From assembly GCA_035578175.1 (NCBI GenBank), contig JAQMRL010000007.1, positions 51,427,227 to 51,491,226 of the forward strand: a stretch of DNA of 64,000 bases, read 5' to 3'. Both the position numbers and the translations under genes were made by a program. The notes under the pieces are model-generated. The model did not search any database. It was not told the origin of the DNA and saw nothing but the letters and a program-made list of their open reading frames with translations. Positions 10,845-22,292 of the stretch are shown here, piece by piece. The DNA is from Catonia carolina. Lineage: Eukaryota; Arthropoda; Insecta; Hemiptera; Achilidae. Each line of letters opens with the position of its first letter. The stretch's first letter is position 1.

Positions 10845-11250
10845 GCCTACTGCCTGTTCCGGTCCCAAGGAACCTCATTGCTATCTTTTCCTCGGTCTCC
10901 CCTCACATCATCTTCCTCCTAGTCTATACTCCATAGCTGGGCGTGGATATTTATATCATGATCCATTCTTCCAACATGGTTTTTCCAGGTGTATTTTCAG
11001 TGATATATTTGGTCCTTAATGGCTTTCACATTTAATTCTAATATCTTCTTGTCTCATTAATATTTCTTGTCTAATATCGACTACGTTCTATGTTCTCTGC
11101 TACAGCCTTTTATAAAACGTAAAAAGTTCATTTCTGCACCCTGTATTCTATTACTGTCACTAGCCAATGAAACCTATGTTTCGGATCCAAGTATTAAAGT
11201 AGAGACTTCCATCACATTGGAAAATTTCAAATTTGTTTCCCGTCAAGAAT
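10845..11250 (-). pseudogene. Decayed C-terminus of a LINE reverse transcriptase
   Basis: In broken minus-strand frames one reads a W-K-N-H-V-G-R-M-D block followed by EYRLGGR and EGRPRKR, then GPEQA. This corresponds to the W-x-x-H-V-x-R-M ... G-R-P-R-x-R-W tail that follows the RT domain in RTE-like and related insect LINEs (compare WWGHIQRMDDERKAKQ ... KRGRPRYS in the intact element at 22293). Several stops and frame changes show it is long dead. Upstream parts of the protein are not visible. TAGGCCTA at 10842 overlaps its 3' edge. Confidence 0.55.
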
Positions 11251-12570
11251 CGTTTTATTGTATCACAAATATCCTGAAATAAATGTGTTACTTGTCCTAT
11301 CGGTAAGTTGTTATTCAGTACTATTTTTATGCGGATGGATTCCTTGCCAGTAAAAGCTATAAAGGAAAAAAAAATAGTATTTTAATAAACAATGTTTTCT
11401 TTTGATAGTTTTGATTTTCTGTTGAGTATCTTGTGAAATCATTGAAATTTGTGGTTTAGTGGTTTAAGTATTTATGCGTTTTCCGTGTCAGTCAACAGTC
11501 TAGGTGTACCTAATCCAAGGTTTTTGACTGAATCTACTTATGGGATCAGTGTGGACATTTTGGTATAGAAAATTTTACCCCTTTTTGCAATACTATAGAT
11601 AGAGCGAGGGAAATAATAATATTAACTGTGAAAAAACTTAAAATAAATTTACTTTCAGAATATTAAAACTGAACAACGTTAATAGGGTTTCAAGTAAAGC
11701 GGATTTAATTTAAAAAAATAAATAACATACAATAAAGAAAAAACAAACAGAAAGATAAATAAAACTTACACGATTTGTACTTTTTAGTTGGCTAATGGGA
11801 TCGCAGATCATCCTTATTAGTAATTCTTACCTTGTCACCGCACTAGAGTGATGCAGTGTAAACTAAGAATTGTATTTTTCAATATTAATGAATAGTTTAG
11901 AACGACAACTATATATAACCAACTACTTTATAAAGTTTGTATTAGTTTTTTCACAAAGGATTGTCCTCCAAAGCCGAGTTATTATCAGCATTACCTTTAT
12001 GGTACAACGCATAACATGTTTTTATTAGAAATTTTTCTATTTCTCTTACAGAGAAATATTTGATTATTATCGATTTATAAATATGCTAGACTTACTTTTT
12101 GATTTTTACTAAATTCTGATAAACTTTATTGATCTTACTTGGTCGTAAATACATTCCATGAGTTATAATACCGGACACCAAATTTTTTGACCTTCTAAGC
12201 TCACTGTTTACTTATATGAACAATACCTGATCTAAATCCGTTAACACTTTGGCGAATAAGGTTTTATGTTAATTTCTACTTAGTGTTTTTAACATAAACA
12301 CATTTTAAAATCAATACCAAATATGTTTTTAAGATATAACCTAGTAATGAAATAATTCATTCGTATCATAATAATTCTGGAAATTCTCAAGGTACTTCAA
12401 ACAAATTTATGCATTTATTCATGTATTTATAAAAAGAGTGTATTGAATATCAATTTTTTAACAATAAAAAACCTAAAAGTACCTACCAACGTTGGCCTAC
12501 ATGTAACCCAAGAAACCTGTAGTTTATCATGATAATATATGAGCGCCACAGTTCTTGAAATACGGTTTTT
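11251..12570. other. No gene seen
   Basis: AT-rich DNA with only short random reading frames; no repeat family recognised. Confidence 0.5.
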
Positions 12571-13071
12571 ACTTTCTCTTGCCCTATTTTATGAATAAAG
12601 TAGCCCTATATAGGGAAGGAAAGTATTGTTTTCTTATTGATTTTTGGAAATCGAGTTTTCACCGGGAATGCAATTTCTTAGGTCCCCTGAACCCCGAAAA
12701 ACATGTTTTTTTTGCGATTGGTGTGTTTGTGTCGGTCTTTCTGTGCACGAAAAAATTATCTCAAGAACGTAATACCGAAGTTGTTACTGGAGTTTAAGTT
12801 AGATATCACTAGAGAACCTGACAAAAACATTTTTATCAAAAAACTAAATTTTTGAATTATATTTATATATAAATCAACCAATTAAATACATAAAAAGCAT
12901 CTGAATCAGTTATAAAAAAAATCGTAGTATATTAGTTTATTCATGCGATTTTCCACTTTTTGAGATTTTCTCAAAAACGGCTACTATGACAGTTTTTTAA
13001 ATCGCCTTATTTACTAAATTTTGCATGCTCTACAAGATAGCCGGCATAAGCGCCATGTTTACTGAAATTCT
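12571..13071 (+). mobile_element. Diverged family H 5' half, first arm of a head-to-head pair
   Basis: H order is kept from ACTTTCTCTTGCCCTATTTTA to the GCCATGTTTACTGAAATTCT block. About 75 bp of AT-rich sequence is inserted near 12845-12920. It breaks off at about 13071, where an inverted H 5' half begins. Confidence 0.75.
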
Positions 13072-13358
13072 TATTCATTATCGCGCAAATAAACTACTGT
13101 TTCCAGTTGAGCGATTTTGATAAAAATATTCTTGACGGGAACCCTAGTGATACCTAACTTAAATTTCAAGTTTCAACCACGTACGATATTTTGTTTTTGA
13201 CGTTATTTTGTTCACGTATCCCACAGACCAATCGCTAAACACATGTTATTGTTTTGGTTTAGGGGCTGAAAACGTGTTCCGTTGAAAACTCTATTTCGAG
13301 AAATCGACATGACAACATAACTTTCCTTCCCAATATAATCATATAAAGCAAAAGAAGT
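13072..13358 (-). mobile_element. Diverged family H 5' half, second (inverted) arm
   Basis: The minus strand begins near ACTTCTTTTGCTTTATATGA at 13358 and runs to the CGCGAATAATGA side at 13072. Together with the preceding piece it makes a unit of about 790 bp whose two outer ends are both H 5' termini. Confidence 0.7.
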
Positions 13359-13587
13359 AAAAATTATTGTAATTAGGGTTTTCCATACATATTTACTGTC
13401 AAGGCGGTTTGAACTTGCAATAGTATAAAACTTTCTTCTAGAAACCACTTTTTTTTGTTTATTCGTGGGATTACAATAATAATTTCATTTTTTTAAATTT
13501 TTACACACACACACGCATAACTTGCACAACTGTGAACTTACTTAAATACTAGGTACGTAAACTATCCAACTATGGTTTAGTATGTCA

Positions 13588-13660
13588 ATGGTTCGTGTAG
13601 TGGTCAGCGCATTTGCCTTTTATGCTTGGGTCCTGAGGTTCTATTCCTGATAAGGGTTGG
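13588..13660 (+). mobile_element. tRNA-derived SINE head
   Basis: GTTCGTGTAGTGGTCAGCGC (A-box-like) and GAGGTTCTATTCC (B-box-like) are about 30 bp apart, as in the RNA polymerase III promoter of tRNA-derived SINEs. No acceptor stem closes, so I do not call a tRNA gene. The body continues to perhaps 13790. Confidence 0.55.
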
Positions 13661-13794
13661 CATTTTTTTATCACTCTTTCTTCTATCACCCTTCATCTTC
13701 TGTATTAAACTTCGTTTTTTGGTTTATTTACAGTCGTATCGGCAGCTTGATAATTAGCGATTACTGTGGGTTTTGTCACTGTGATGGTGGGTTT

Positions 13795-13893
13795 GTAACG
13801 AGTTGAAACTTTTAGACCCAAGTCGGTAATCGAACCCGGGCTCTTCCGCTTTAATGACCAGCGCGCTAGTCACTACGCGACGGAGGCGGTCTC
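13795..13893 (-). mobile_element. Second tRNA-derived SINE head, opposite strand
   Basis: The minus strand reads GTCGCGTAGTGACTAGCGCG, then CCCGGGTTCGATTACC, giving good A- and B-box matches and a GC content unlike the surroundings. It faces the head at 13588 with about 130 bp between them. Confidence 0.6.
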
Positions 13894-14904
13894 TGCATTA
13901 AATTTAATTTGCATAATAGTTGGATGTAAAAAACAAATATGTAAAAATTCCTAAAGAACAAAACTTGTAGGTTAGTTTGATGTATCTACAAAGAAAAGTC
14001 CTGTTTGAGGCTGGTCGAGCGATAAAAATTTTCATTCTAGTGATTTTTATAAACTTTGATAAAACATTTCATAGTTCTCAGAACAAATAAATAAGAAAAT
14101 TCTAATGATTTGATACAGCTTTGATTTAATTTACGAAGAAGAACTGAAGATGGAGTTAATTTGTAGCTGAAATACTAAATTAATTACTCGAGTGGATCTC
14201 ATTAGAATGTATATATATTTAAAAGAACAGTATTTCAGTTTGAATAGCCTCGAATAAGAACAAAAGTATCGATAGTCTTACGTACTGAAAATTGCGTTAT
14301 TAGAATAGCAAATAAACTTCTGGAGAATTACAGCCTTACATTTAAAGAGTTTACTTATTCCACCTTTTGTCTTTTCCTTAACAAGCGAAGCGCATTTACT
14401 TTTTACCGTAACTTGTTCTTTTTTCCTGATTCCAACATTCATGCATACAAATGGAGCAATCAAGATGTCAACTGTTCCTATGTTAGTTAAACTTTAACTC
14501 GGTCATTAACTAAGATTGTTTGCGTTGTCTTATTCCTGGATGGAGGAAAGCTTTGCTACGCGCATTCCCATTGTTTATCTTCACATCTGTTACCCTCGCT
14601 TGGTTTATCTAATGGACAACTTCCGTTTCCGCCGGTGGAAGAGGACGAATGGGTGTCGGTCTTGGTATAAAACAAAAAGAAGGGAGGTACATCCCTGGCT
14701 ATAATTTAATGGGTTAACACGGTTTGTCAAGTGTTGTTACTGATTAAATAATCAGTATTATTGAAATCAGGCAAGCGCGGTATGATATCTAAAACTAAAC
14801 GTCTTGTCATTCAAAAATTACTGTCCCTGACGTAACAATATCACACAATGAAGGTCCAAACTTTTCAGGATTCATGTGTGAAATAATTGGACGTAAAACA
14901 AAAA
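13894..14904. other. No gene seen; SINE tail at the right end
   Basis: Mostly unique AT-rich DNA. At about 14880-14904 the sequence AATTGGACGTAAAACAAAAA matches the tail of the SINE at 3676 and directly abuts the next H copy. Confidence 0.45.
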
Positions 14905-15647
14905 AAAAATCTGGTATGAAACACTCACACGACTTTCCCTTACCAATGTAAACAATGAAAAATATAACGCATGTTTAATCTTTAGTAAACAATGTAAAAT
15001 GAAATAACCTAATTTTAATCATGAGTGAATTACGCTAAATGAAAATCAATGTTCAACGGCTTAAAAGTACGGAAAATCACTCATTGACGCTAAACAAAGC
15101 GTTATTGAAAAAACGCTCGAAGTAAAAGCTGTAGGGGTTTTTGTATATTGCACACTTTTCTCTAAAATGCATATTAAGGCCATAATCTTATAAAAACAAA
15201 ATTCTTACCACGATAGCATAGCCCCCAAGAAGTTAGGGAGATATGGCGCTTACTCTGTCTTGCAGAGCATGAAGAAATTAATAAATGAGACTAAAAATCG
15301 TAGGAGAAAATATATTAATGAGAAAATTGCAAGAAAGTGAAAAATCGCACGAATATACTTATATATTTCCGGTTGACCGATTTTGAAGAAAACGTTCGTG
15401 TTGAATTCCCTTCTGGTACCTAACTTAAGTTCCAAGTTTTAACTTCCTAGGCTACGCTATTCCGTTCTTGAGATATTTTGTTCAAATACACACACTCACA
15501 GACGCACACGCCGATCTCTAAAAACATGTTTTTTTGGGTTCAGGTGGCCTTAAAAAGTATATTTCCTGTAAAAACTCGGATTTTAAAAAATCGACGTGAA
15601 AACAATACATTTCTTCCCAGTACGTTCATATATCGCAAGAAAAAGTT
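14905..15647 (-). mobile_element. Complete but old family H copy with a single core
   Basis: Both ends are present: AAAAATCTGG with the GTATGAAACACTCACAC hairpin at the left, and the eroded CTTGCGATATATG-type start at the right. Only one core unit is present (about 15085-15200) and the microsatellite is short (CA/GACGCACAC). At about 743 bp it is roughly 200 bp shorter than the two-core copies. Confidence 0.85.
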
Positions 15648-15846
15648 TAAAAAAGAACTTACAACATCAAGGAAATGCTTGCGGGTCTGTAGAAAGAAAG
15701 CGTTGGCAATTGATCGATCCAGTTTGTGTATCAAAAGCGTATTTTTGGGGAAATTTAAGAATTTCTTAGAATGATAAGTCTGTCAGATCTTGCAAAAAAA
15801 GGTCTTTAAAGGTTTTTGATTAAACTTCTCTCAGTTACTCATTTGG

Positions 15847-15985
15847 CTGGCCCGTTAGTGTAGTTGTCAGCGCAACTGCTTTTACTTCAGGTCTTCGAAT
15901 TAAATTCCCCGGCTTTTTGTGATATGTTCAAAGGTATATGCCACCTCATAACATTACGTACGCCCAAGTCAAGGCTGAAGTAGCC
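15847..15985 (+). mobile_element. tRNA-derived SINE
   Basis: GGCCCGTTAGTGTAGTTGTCAGCGC (A-box region, positions 15853-15877) and GGTCTTCGAATTAAATTCC (B-box-like) at tRNA spacing, followed by a body with CGCCCAAGTCAAGGCTGAAG. A clear tail or target duplication was not found. Confidence 0.55.
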
Positions 15986-17480
15986 ATCGTCTCTCGGTAA
16001 ATAAATGAATGATGTCTCGAAAAGGACGTGGGGAGGCTCTGCTCTCGTTCGAAAATTGTTTTTAATATAACGGCCTTTCACTACAGTTTAGATAGCTAAG
16101 ATGTATGTAACGAAAGTTAGAAATAAATAAAAAGTTTTAGGTTGTATTCACTTCAAACAAAACGATGTTGCAGGTCGAATTCCATCTTACTACAGAGAAA
16201 GTTTTTGTTTCGAAAGAAGCTTTTTAAAATTTTTTTTTTTGTTATTGCTATTTTTTCGTTTTAATTTTGCTGTCTTTAGTGAGCTTACTTCCCAAATTAC
16301 ATGCATTTTTCGTGTAGAAGTTCATATAAAATTTGGTGTGAACACACACGACTTACTCTTGCAATCTAAATATTGACGAATATACCATCATGATTATACG
16401 TAAGTTAAATCTAGACTTATCTATACAGTCGTGATTTAGCTTTCAATGTGTAAGGTTGTATGAGAAAATAAACGATTTAAGTTTAGTTTACCGTAAAGTG
16501 TAGTGAGCGGTTGCTAGTCGAATAATTAATATGACATACAGAGAATAAAATGGAGTACTGGTTGAAGATAAATAGGAAAATCTGTCGTTCTACTTATTTT
16601 ACTGGGGAATATTCTAAAACTATTTCTTAGTGAAGTTTATTACGAAAATCGAAACAATATTTCTAATTACAGCTCTTTTAATGTGTGCTATTTATTTGCA
16701 CAGATTGCAGCGTCATTTACATAGGGTGTATTTACTCTTAAGAGATATTTCAATGAAGTGGTTTCCTTTAAGTTCTGTCTCATACCTGTACCAAGTTTGT
16801 AAGCTTCCATTGCCTTTCATAATTTCTAACATAAATCATCCTTTTGGAACATATATACCTTTATGAAACGGACCATTTATACATCCTTACATTATGATTT
16901 ACAAAAGGCAACGCGCAGCAGAAACTGTAATCTATCTTTTGACTTACACATCACTACTATCCCGAAATGAGAAATTATGTTTCGTACTAGTGTTATATCA
17001 TATGCACATGTCACTTGCCAATTGATTTCATGACCTTTCACGAATGGTTCATGTTTAATTGCAATGTTCTTTAAATACTAATTTTAATGGAATCTTAAAA
17101 TTAATAATTCAGTTTTTTTCACAAACTACTAACTTGTTAGCTAATCGATAATTTGAATGGCAAAAAATCATACGGAAAAATAAGTCTTTACGGAACGAGC
17201 AAAATTAAATGCGGTTTTGCACTGAAAATTAACTACCTACACATAGAGGCTAAAGTAATTGCTAGATAAATAAATGTCAAATATAAAAGATATCGCAATT
17301 TAAATTCTCAACTTGGATTATATATACTTTTTTCTGTACAATAAAACTAATAAGTGCTGGAAACAAGAATTTTGTTGACATCAGTATGAATCAACAGTGG
17401 AAGGGAAGAAAAAACTGATAAGCCTAGTATACGTATGATTGGTGGGAGTTTTTAAAATTAACATCTTGCATTTTCCTTTG
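15986..17480. other. No gene seen; small H 3' trace
   Basis: Unique AT-rich DNA. At about 16333-16380 AAATTTGGTGTGAACACACACGACTTACTCTTGC is a short remnant of the H 3' end (minus strand). A 78-codon frame at 16630 has no recognisable domain and is probably chance. Confidence 0.45.
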
Positions 17481-17484
17481 TCCG

Positions 17485-17741
17485 TCCGTCCGTCACAAAC
17501 GGTTTTCGGATTTGTAATCTACTCAAAAAGTTAGTGGGCCTAAAATGGGTTTGAAGTTCCGCTTTTGACCGGAAGTGGCCCAAAACAGAAAATCAAATCA
17601 AAGTCAGAAACTACAAGGGATAGGAACAAATGGTTTTCGGATTCATAATCTGCTCAAAAATTAGTAGGCCTGAATTGAATTTGAAGTTGTGGTTTTGACC
17701 AGAAGTAGTCTAAAACCAGAAGTCAAGAAATCAAAGTCTCA
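17485..17741 (+). repeat. Diverged two-unit tandem repeat of about 130 bp
   Basis: Units start near 17488 and 17622 with CAAA(C/T)GGTTTTCGGATT and share AATCT(A/G)CTCAAAAA, TTTGAAGTT, TTTTGACC(G/A)GAAGT and AAATCAAAGTC. A GTCC microsatellite precedes the first unit (17477-17491). Confidence 0.7.
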
Positions 17742-17755
17742 ATTTGGACACAAAA

Positions 17756-17957
17756 AAAATCTGGTGTGAAACACTCCCACAACTTTCTCTTTCCAATGCA
17801 AATAATGACCAATATAACCTAACATTTGTAATAAAACATTAGAAATAAACCAGAACCTAACCTCAAAAAACATAACCTTATTTTAATCATGAGTGAAAGA
17901 CGCAAAATGAATATTAACCTCAGTTTGGCTTAAAAATACGGAAAATCACTCTTTCAC
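17756..17957 (-). mobile_element. Family H 3' fragment
   Basis: AAAAATCTGGTGTGAAACAC hairpin and the CAACTTTCTCTTTCC inverted repeat, then sequence up to the first core. It breaks off at CTCTTTCACG. Confidence 0.85.
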
Positions 17958-20794
17958 GAACATCCTTTCGATAATCCATGTTTAATATTAAATGTTAGAT
18001 TTTTGAATTATTTTTTGGTGTTATGCTCATTTTTCGGAAAATCCGAACAGGTCCTGATTCGGATTAGTAGGGTTGTTGTGTACTAACATGATGTGAAAAA
18101 GTATTTTTTGTTTCCGTGTAGCCTTAAAATATGTTAATTTCTTGTTGATTCATTCCACATTTTGATCACATGTTCGTATTGAAGCTTATTACAATTCAAA
18201 ATTAAAATCGGTTTTAAATTGAATAAGAATATTGAGAAAATAATATCGGTTTACCATGCTTTTAATTTAAACACAAACATATAGTAGGGTTTTTATTATG
18301 TAGCTAAAATAATAAATGAAATTACTTGAGTTTTGTACATCGGTCAGTAGAATTTTAAGTTGTGTTAATATAAACTTAAGTAAAACAATAATATGTAAGG
18401 TCTATATCGCGTTTTAGAAACTCATTCATAGAATAAAATATGTTTGATATTAATAATTCTATCAAAACATAAGGATATTTTTAACTATACAATTCCATTA
18501 ATGCAATAAATACGTTATTACAAACTTGGCATGTTCATTTTATAATGCCATTAATATTGTTACGTACACGCCTACTCTATTTCTTTACAATTACTGCAAT
18601 TTTTAATGTTAAGCCTACATCCATTTTATTCTTTGTTTCTTAATAATAAACATTTTCATTATTGTATAAAATGCTGTCTAATAATTAATAAAATCTCAAA
18701 CAGTAGATTGATGGAAAGACTTGGCTTCAAATTTGTTATAACAGAAGAAGTAACAGCGGATAATATGTTGCAGAAAAACTCCTTGAAAATAATTATCGGA
18801 AAATTAAAATGTTCAAAATATTTAAATATTTCGTGGAAATTATTCAGAAATAATCTAATCAAAAATCTTTACAACAAAAAGAACTTACTACAGTGGGACG
18901 TAACTTTTTATAGAAAATTCTACCATGAGTTCAAAATGCACGCGCCAGTAAACTAAACTCAAGTGACTTTGCAAGCTTGCTCCTAAACTACAAGATCCAG
19001 GACGTGTTTGCCGGCGCATGTAAAAATAAAAAAACTTACCGCCAATTCAAAGTTTAGGAAATCAAAACTAGTTCCGGCAAACACTGGCTCGCAATAATGG
19101 TGCGTTTCCGAATGTGATTATATGAACTTCTTTTCTTATTTTAAGCTGAAAAATAAACTCCGAGAGTTTACCGAGGGGTTGAGAATTATTATCTGTATAA
19201 TATCAAACTTTATATATTTTATATTATTAGTAAAAATTAAATCTTTTATTGACATAATTTATATTGTATGATATCGAAAAATATGACGCATTAGTAACGT
19301 ATAGGCCTATAAAAGGAATTTGATCGAAGGAAGAGATTTAGCAGACCCTTCAAACGAATTATACTACTAATCACAATAAAAATTTCTTTTGCTTTTTAAA
19401 AAGGAATTAAAAATCGTTTGTTAAATTCTGAAAAATACTTGAATTTGTGAAGCAACAAAAAAACTCGAATATTTTAGACTTGAGGTCATTATTATGATTT
19501 TGTTGTCATTATGAAACTGCTTAACGAAAAGGATTTCTAGAGTTAGGATCAAAAAGAAATTTTTTAGAAATAAGTACTATCAGATTTCAAAACCAAATTT
19601 TTCTTTGAAAAGTAAAATCTGATGAATTGTAAAGAAATAAGTATCAATAACTTCAATGAAAGAATTCTGTTGAATTGATATTTCAAGCGTAATCGCTGGA
19701 GGGAAGGTAATATAATATTTTAACAGAATTGAATGAATAATAATGATAATACTAGTAACGAAAATAATAAACACAATAAGCGTATAATATTTACAGATCG
19801 AGAGTATCGCAACGCGATTACCAGAAACCTTTAAAGATTAAATTTATGCCCCTGAGTAACTTTTCTATCGTATTGCAAAACGAAATAACCGATTCCAAGT
19901 TAAGAACGAGGAATAATGCAACTTATTGTAATGTTTAACCCTGACAAAGACAGGATAGATACACCTTCTTTTAATTTATTAAAATTATTTATTTATAATA
20001 AATAGCTGACGGCTTGTATCGTAGTTTAGCTTTCCACGAGAGCCGCTGTTAACGATGGGCTATGTCTTGCAGCGCCCTAACCTGCCGATTATATGAGTAA
20101 CCTCCGATCATATGATGAACTTGCATATCTCTCCCGTTTCCTTGACACCCTTACGATTTTGCATTCAATAATAAATTATATAAGCAATATAAATAATAAT
20201 AATAATATACTTATCGACATATTTATTCATATCTGATTATAAATATTATTGTTTCATTTTATTACCAATTTAAGATCACGTGAAGTGACTTAAAACATTT
20301 CTGGAAGATCTTTTTCCGTCCTACATTCACTGTGATCTTTTTCCATCCCCCTGGTGTTCTGTTTTTGTTCTTTATGGAAACTTTAAGTGAGTAATCAGTT
20401 GTCTAACTTTTTTTATCCATAATATAACTGGTTTTCTCTATAACATTTTTGAATTATTTAAACCACTTATTGGACACCTTAAATATATTATTTAGTGTCT
20501 TACAAAAAATTTCGTCGACCGTTTCTCATCAACGTAGAATTTCATTCTTAGTTTTCTGTTTTCCATAATTCGTTCGTTTTTCTCGTAGGCCTACCGTTCT
20601 TCTCTTCCTTGTAACCTGTATCGTCCGCCTACTGTGTTCAGACCCTTAATTTTTGGGAGAATCTTTTTATCAAATTTCTCTACTTCTCTTATTTTTTATT
20701 TATTTATTATTGTTAAAAACAAGTACAATGAATCTTATCCTATCTTATTTCCGAATACCCGCATAGGTCTATAGCCTATGCGCAGGTATGAGTT
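17958..20794. other. Unique AT-rich DNA; one unexplained 116-codon frame
   Basis: The longest repeat-free stretch of the window. A plus-strand frame at 18606-18956 (116 codons, Lys/Asn/Leu-rich, containing LMERLGFKFVITEEV) matches no family I know. Base composition is not different from its surroundings and no start context or splice pattern stands out, so chance is likely. TAGGCCTA occurs at 19302 and 20586. Confidence 0.4.
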
Positions 20795-21440
20795 GTTTTT
20801 TTTATTTATTCTATTATAATAATAGCTTTTTATATCCACACTTAATTTACATAAAAGAAAAGAAACAAACATTTACAAAAAAACATACAACAAAATTTCC
20901 TAACGTAAATATACAAAAAACAATAATAGTATAAAAAAATAAATTAAAAAAATAAAAATAAAACGTCATGTAATGGCAAAGGATGAAGCAGACTTTCGAT
21001 GACAATGTTAGCAAAATATTTTTAGCTGACACAAGAGGAAGAGCAATTCATTTTAATACATAGAACTAAACTTAAAATTAAATCCTCAGACTGCCCTATC
21101 CCTAAATTAATCAGCCAGTTGGTTACTTTTCTTTTGTGTATTTGAGGAGTTACATCAGTATTTCGGATAGCCTCTGATAAATTAAGGTGTGTGATTGAGA
21201 CTATGTGCTGCAGTGCTGTTAATGGTTTTATGCAATCTAGGCCCTCTAGGGGCTTGATATCCGATACGGGTTACAGCTCTGGTATGATAATTATGAGTTA
21301 TTTTCTGTAGTACAGAAAGTTTATTAGATCTTTAGTACAGTAATAAGTTTCTTGTGTAAAGTTGCTGAATGTCAAGTACCCGAAATCTACCGTATAATAA
21401 ATCAGAAGGGAATGATAGAAGCCTTCCTGGTCATTTTAAG
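20795..21440 (-). pseudogene. LINE 3' end: RT C-terminal remnant and UTR (Jockey/CR1-like)
   Basis: The minus strand from about 21430 reads GRLLSFPSDLLYGRFRVLDI, then QQLYTRN, a stop, KLSVLQKITHNYHTRAV and GYQAPRGPR. This is the usual order of the region after the RT domain in Jockey/CR1-type insect LINEs (P-S-D-x-L-Y ... L-Y ... H-x-Y-x-T-R ... P). Several stops follow. An AT-rich UTR then leads to AATAAATAAAAAAAA near 20800, a plausible 3' tail. Seen: motif order and A-rich tail. Inferred: clade. The 5' part of the LINE is absent. Confidence 0.6.
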
Positions 21441-22114
21441 GCACGCACCCGCATACACCCACACATGATTTATAACAGTATTGTAACGACTGATCTTGGC
21501 TTGCTTCAGAGTGCTTTCATCTTGTACAAGTGGTGAGTTCTTCAGAGTGCACCGGCCATCTTTCATCTTCTACTGTTTTTGCTTCCTTTTCTTATCTTCA
21601 TTTGTATTACCTCCTCGAAACACTTGAAGTTACCAACTTTTCCGATTTTTCTGTATTGTGTCACGGAGCTGTGTCGCGGAGCTATTTTGATGTTCGTTTA
21701 TTATTTATTTTTTCGAAGGAGATTTATAGTCTTGCTATTTCTGCTTTTTATTAATTTAAAATAGAAACTATTGGAATGATTGCTGAAATTTATAAATTAA
21801 GGTTTTCCCAAGTAACCTTACCTCAGAGGTATTTTCAGATTAGTGTGCAACTCGACCTTATTGGTATCAACCAAAACATCAACACTTAGTGCCTTTTCAC
21901 CAACACTTTTTAAAAATTAACCCTTATGCGTTTCGGCTTCTATGGGGGGATAAATAGTAGCTAGAAGTGCACCAATGACCATCTCAACGGTTTTCAATGT
22001 ACGAGGGGTGTTTAGAAAGTAAAAGAGAGCTATACAATTGATATGAAATATAATTATGCAACCGAAGACCTATCAGTCAGTAATTTTTCTTATGGAAATT
22101 GGTAAAAATTTGGG
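21441..22114. other. No gene seen; isolated mariner-like terminus
   Basis: Nothing coding recognised. TACGAGGGGTGTTTAGAAAG at about 22001 resembles a mariner inverted-repeat end, but no partner end was found. Confidence 0.4.
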
Positions 22115-22250
22115 TTTTATAAGATTGCGCCCTACTAAGCTGTTTAGGGCAAACATGTGTGTACCCAAAGTTACATAAAATTTTAAAAAATGTACAATTT
22201 CTTTTCTCCAACCCTTAAATTCAGCGTCAATTAGTGGTTTTCCGTATTTT

Positions 22251-22261
22251 GCTCATCGTCT
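22251..22261. repeat. Target-site duplication of the RTE (left copy)
   Basis: GCTCATCGTCT; identical to 25490-25500 on the other side of the element. The 3' GAA-type tail starts directly after it. Confidence 0.9.
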
Positions 22262-22292
22262 TCTTCTTCTTCTTTCTCTCTCCCCATGTGCC

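Noticed and set aside
13588..13893. Two tRNA genes
   Set aside because: A- and B-box motifs are present but no acceptor stem or full cloverleaf closes; SINE heads are a better fit.
18606..18956. 116-codon plus-strand frame as a host exon
   Set aside because: No recognisable domain, no composition change, no visible splice or promoter context; mentioned only as unexplained.
22001..22023. Second mariner suggested by TACGAGGGGTGTTTAGAAAG
   Set aside because: No partner end or transposase nearby; may be a solo terminus or chance.
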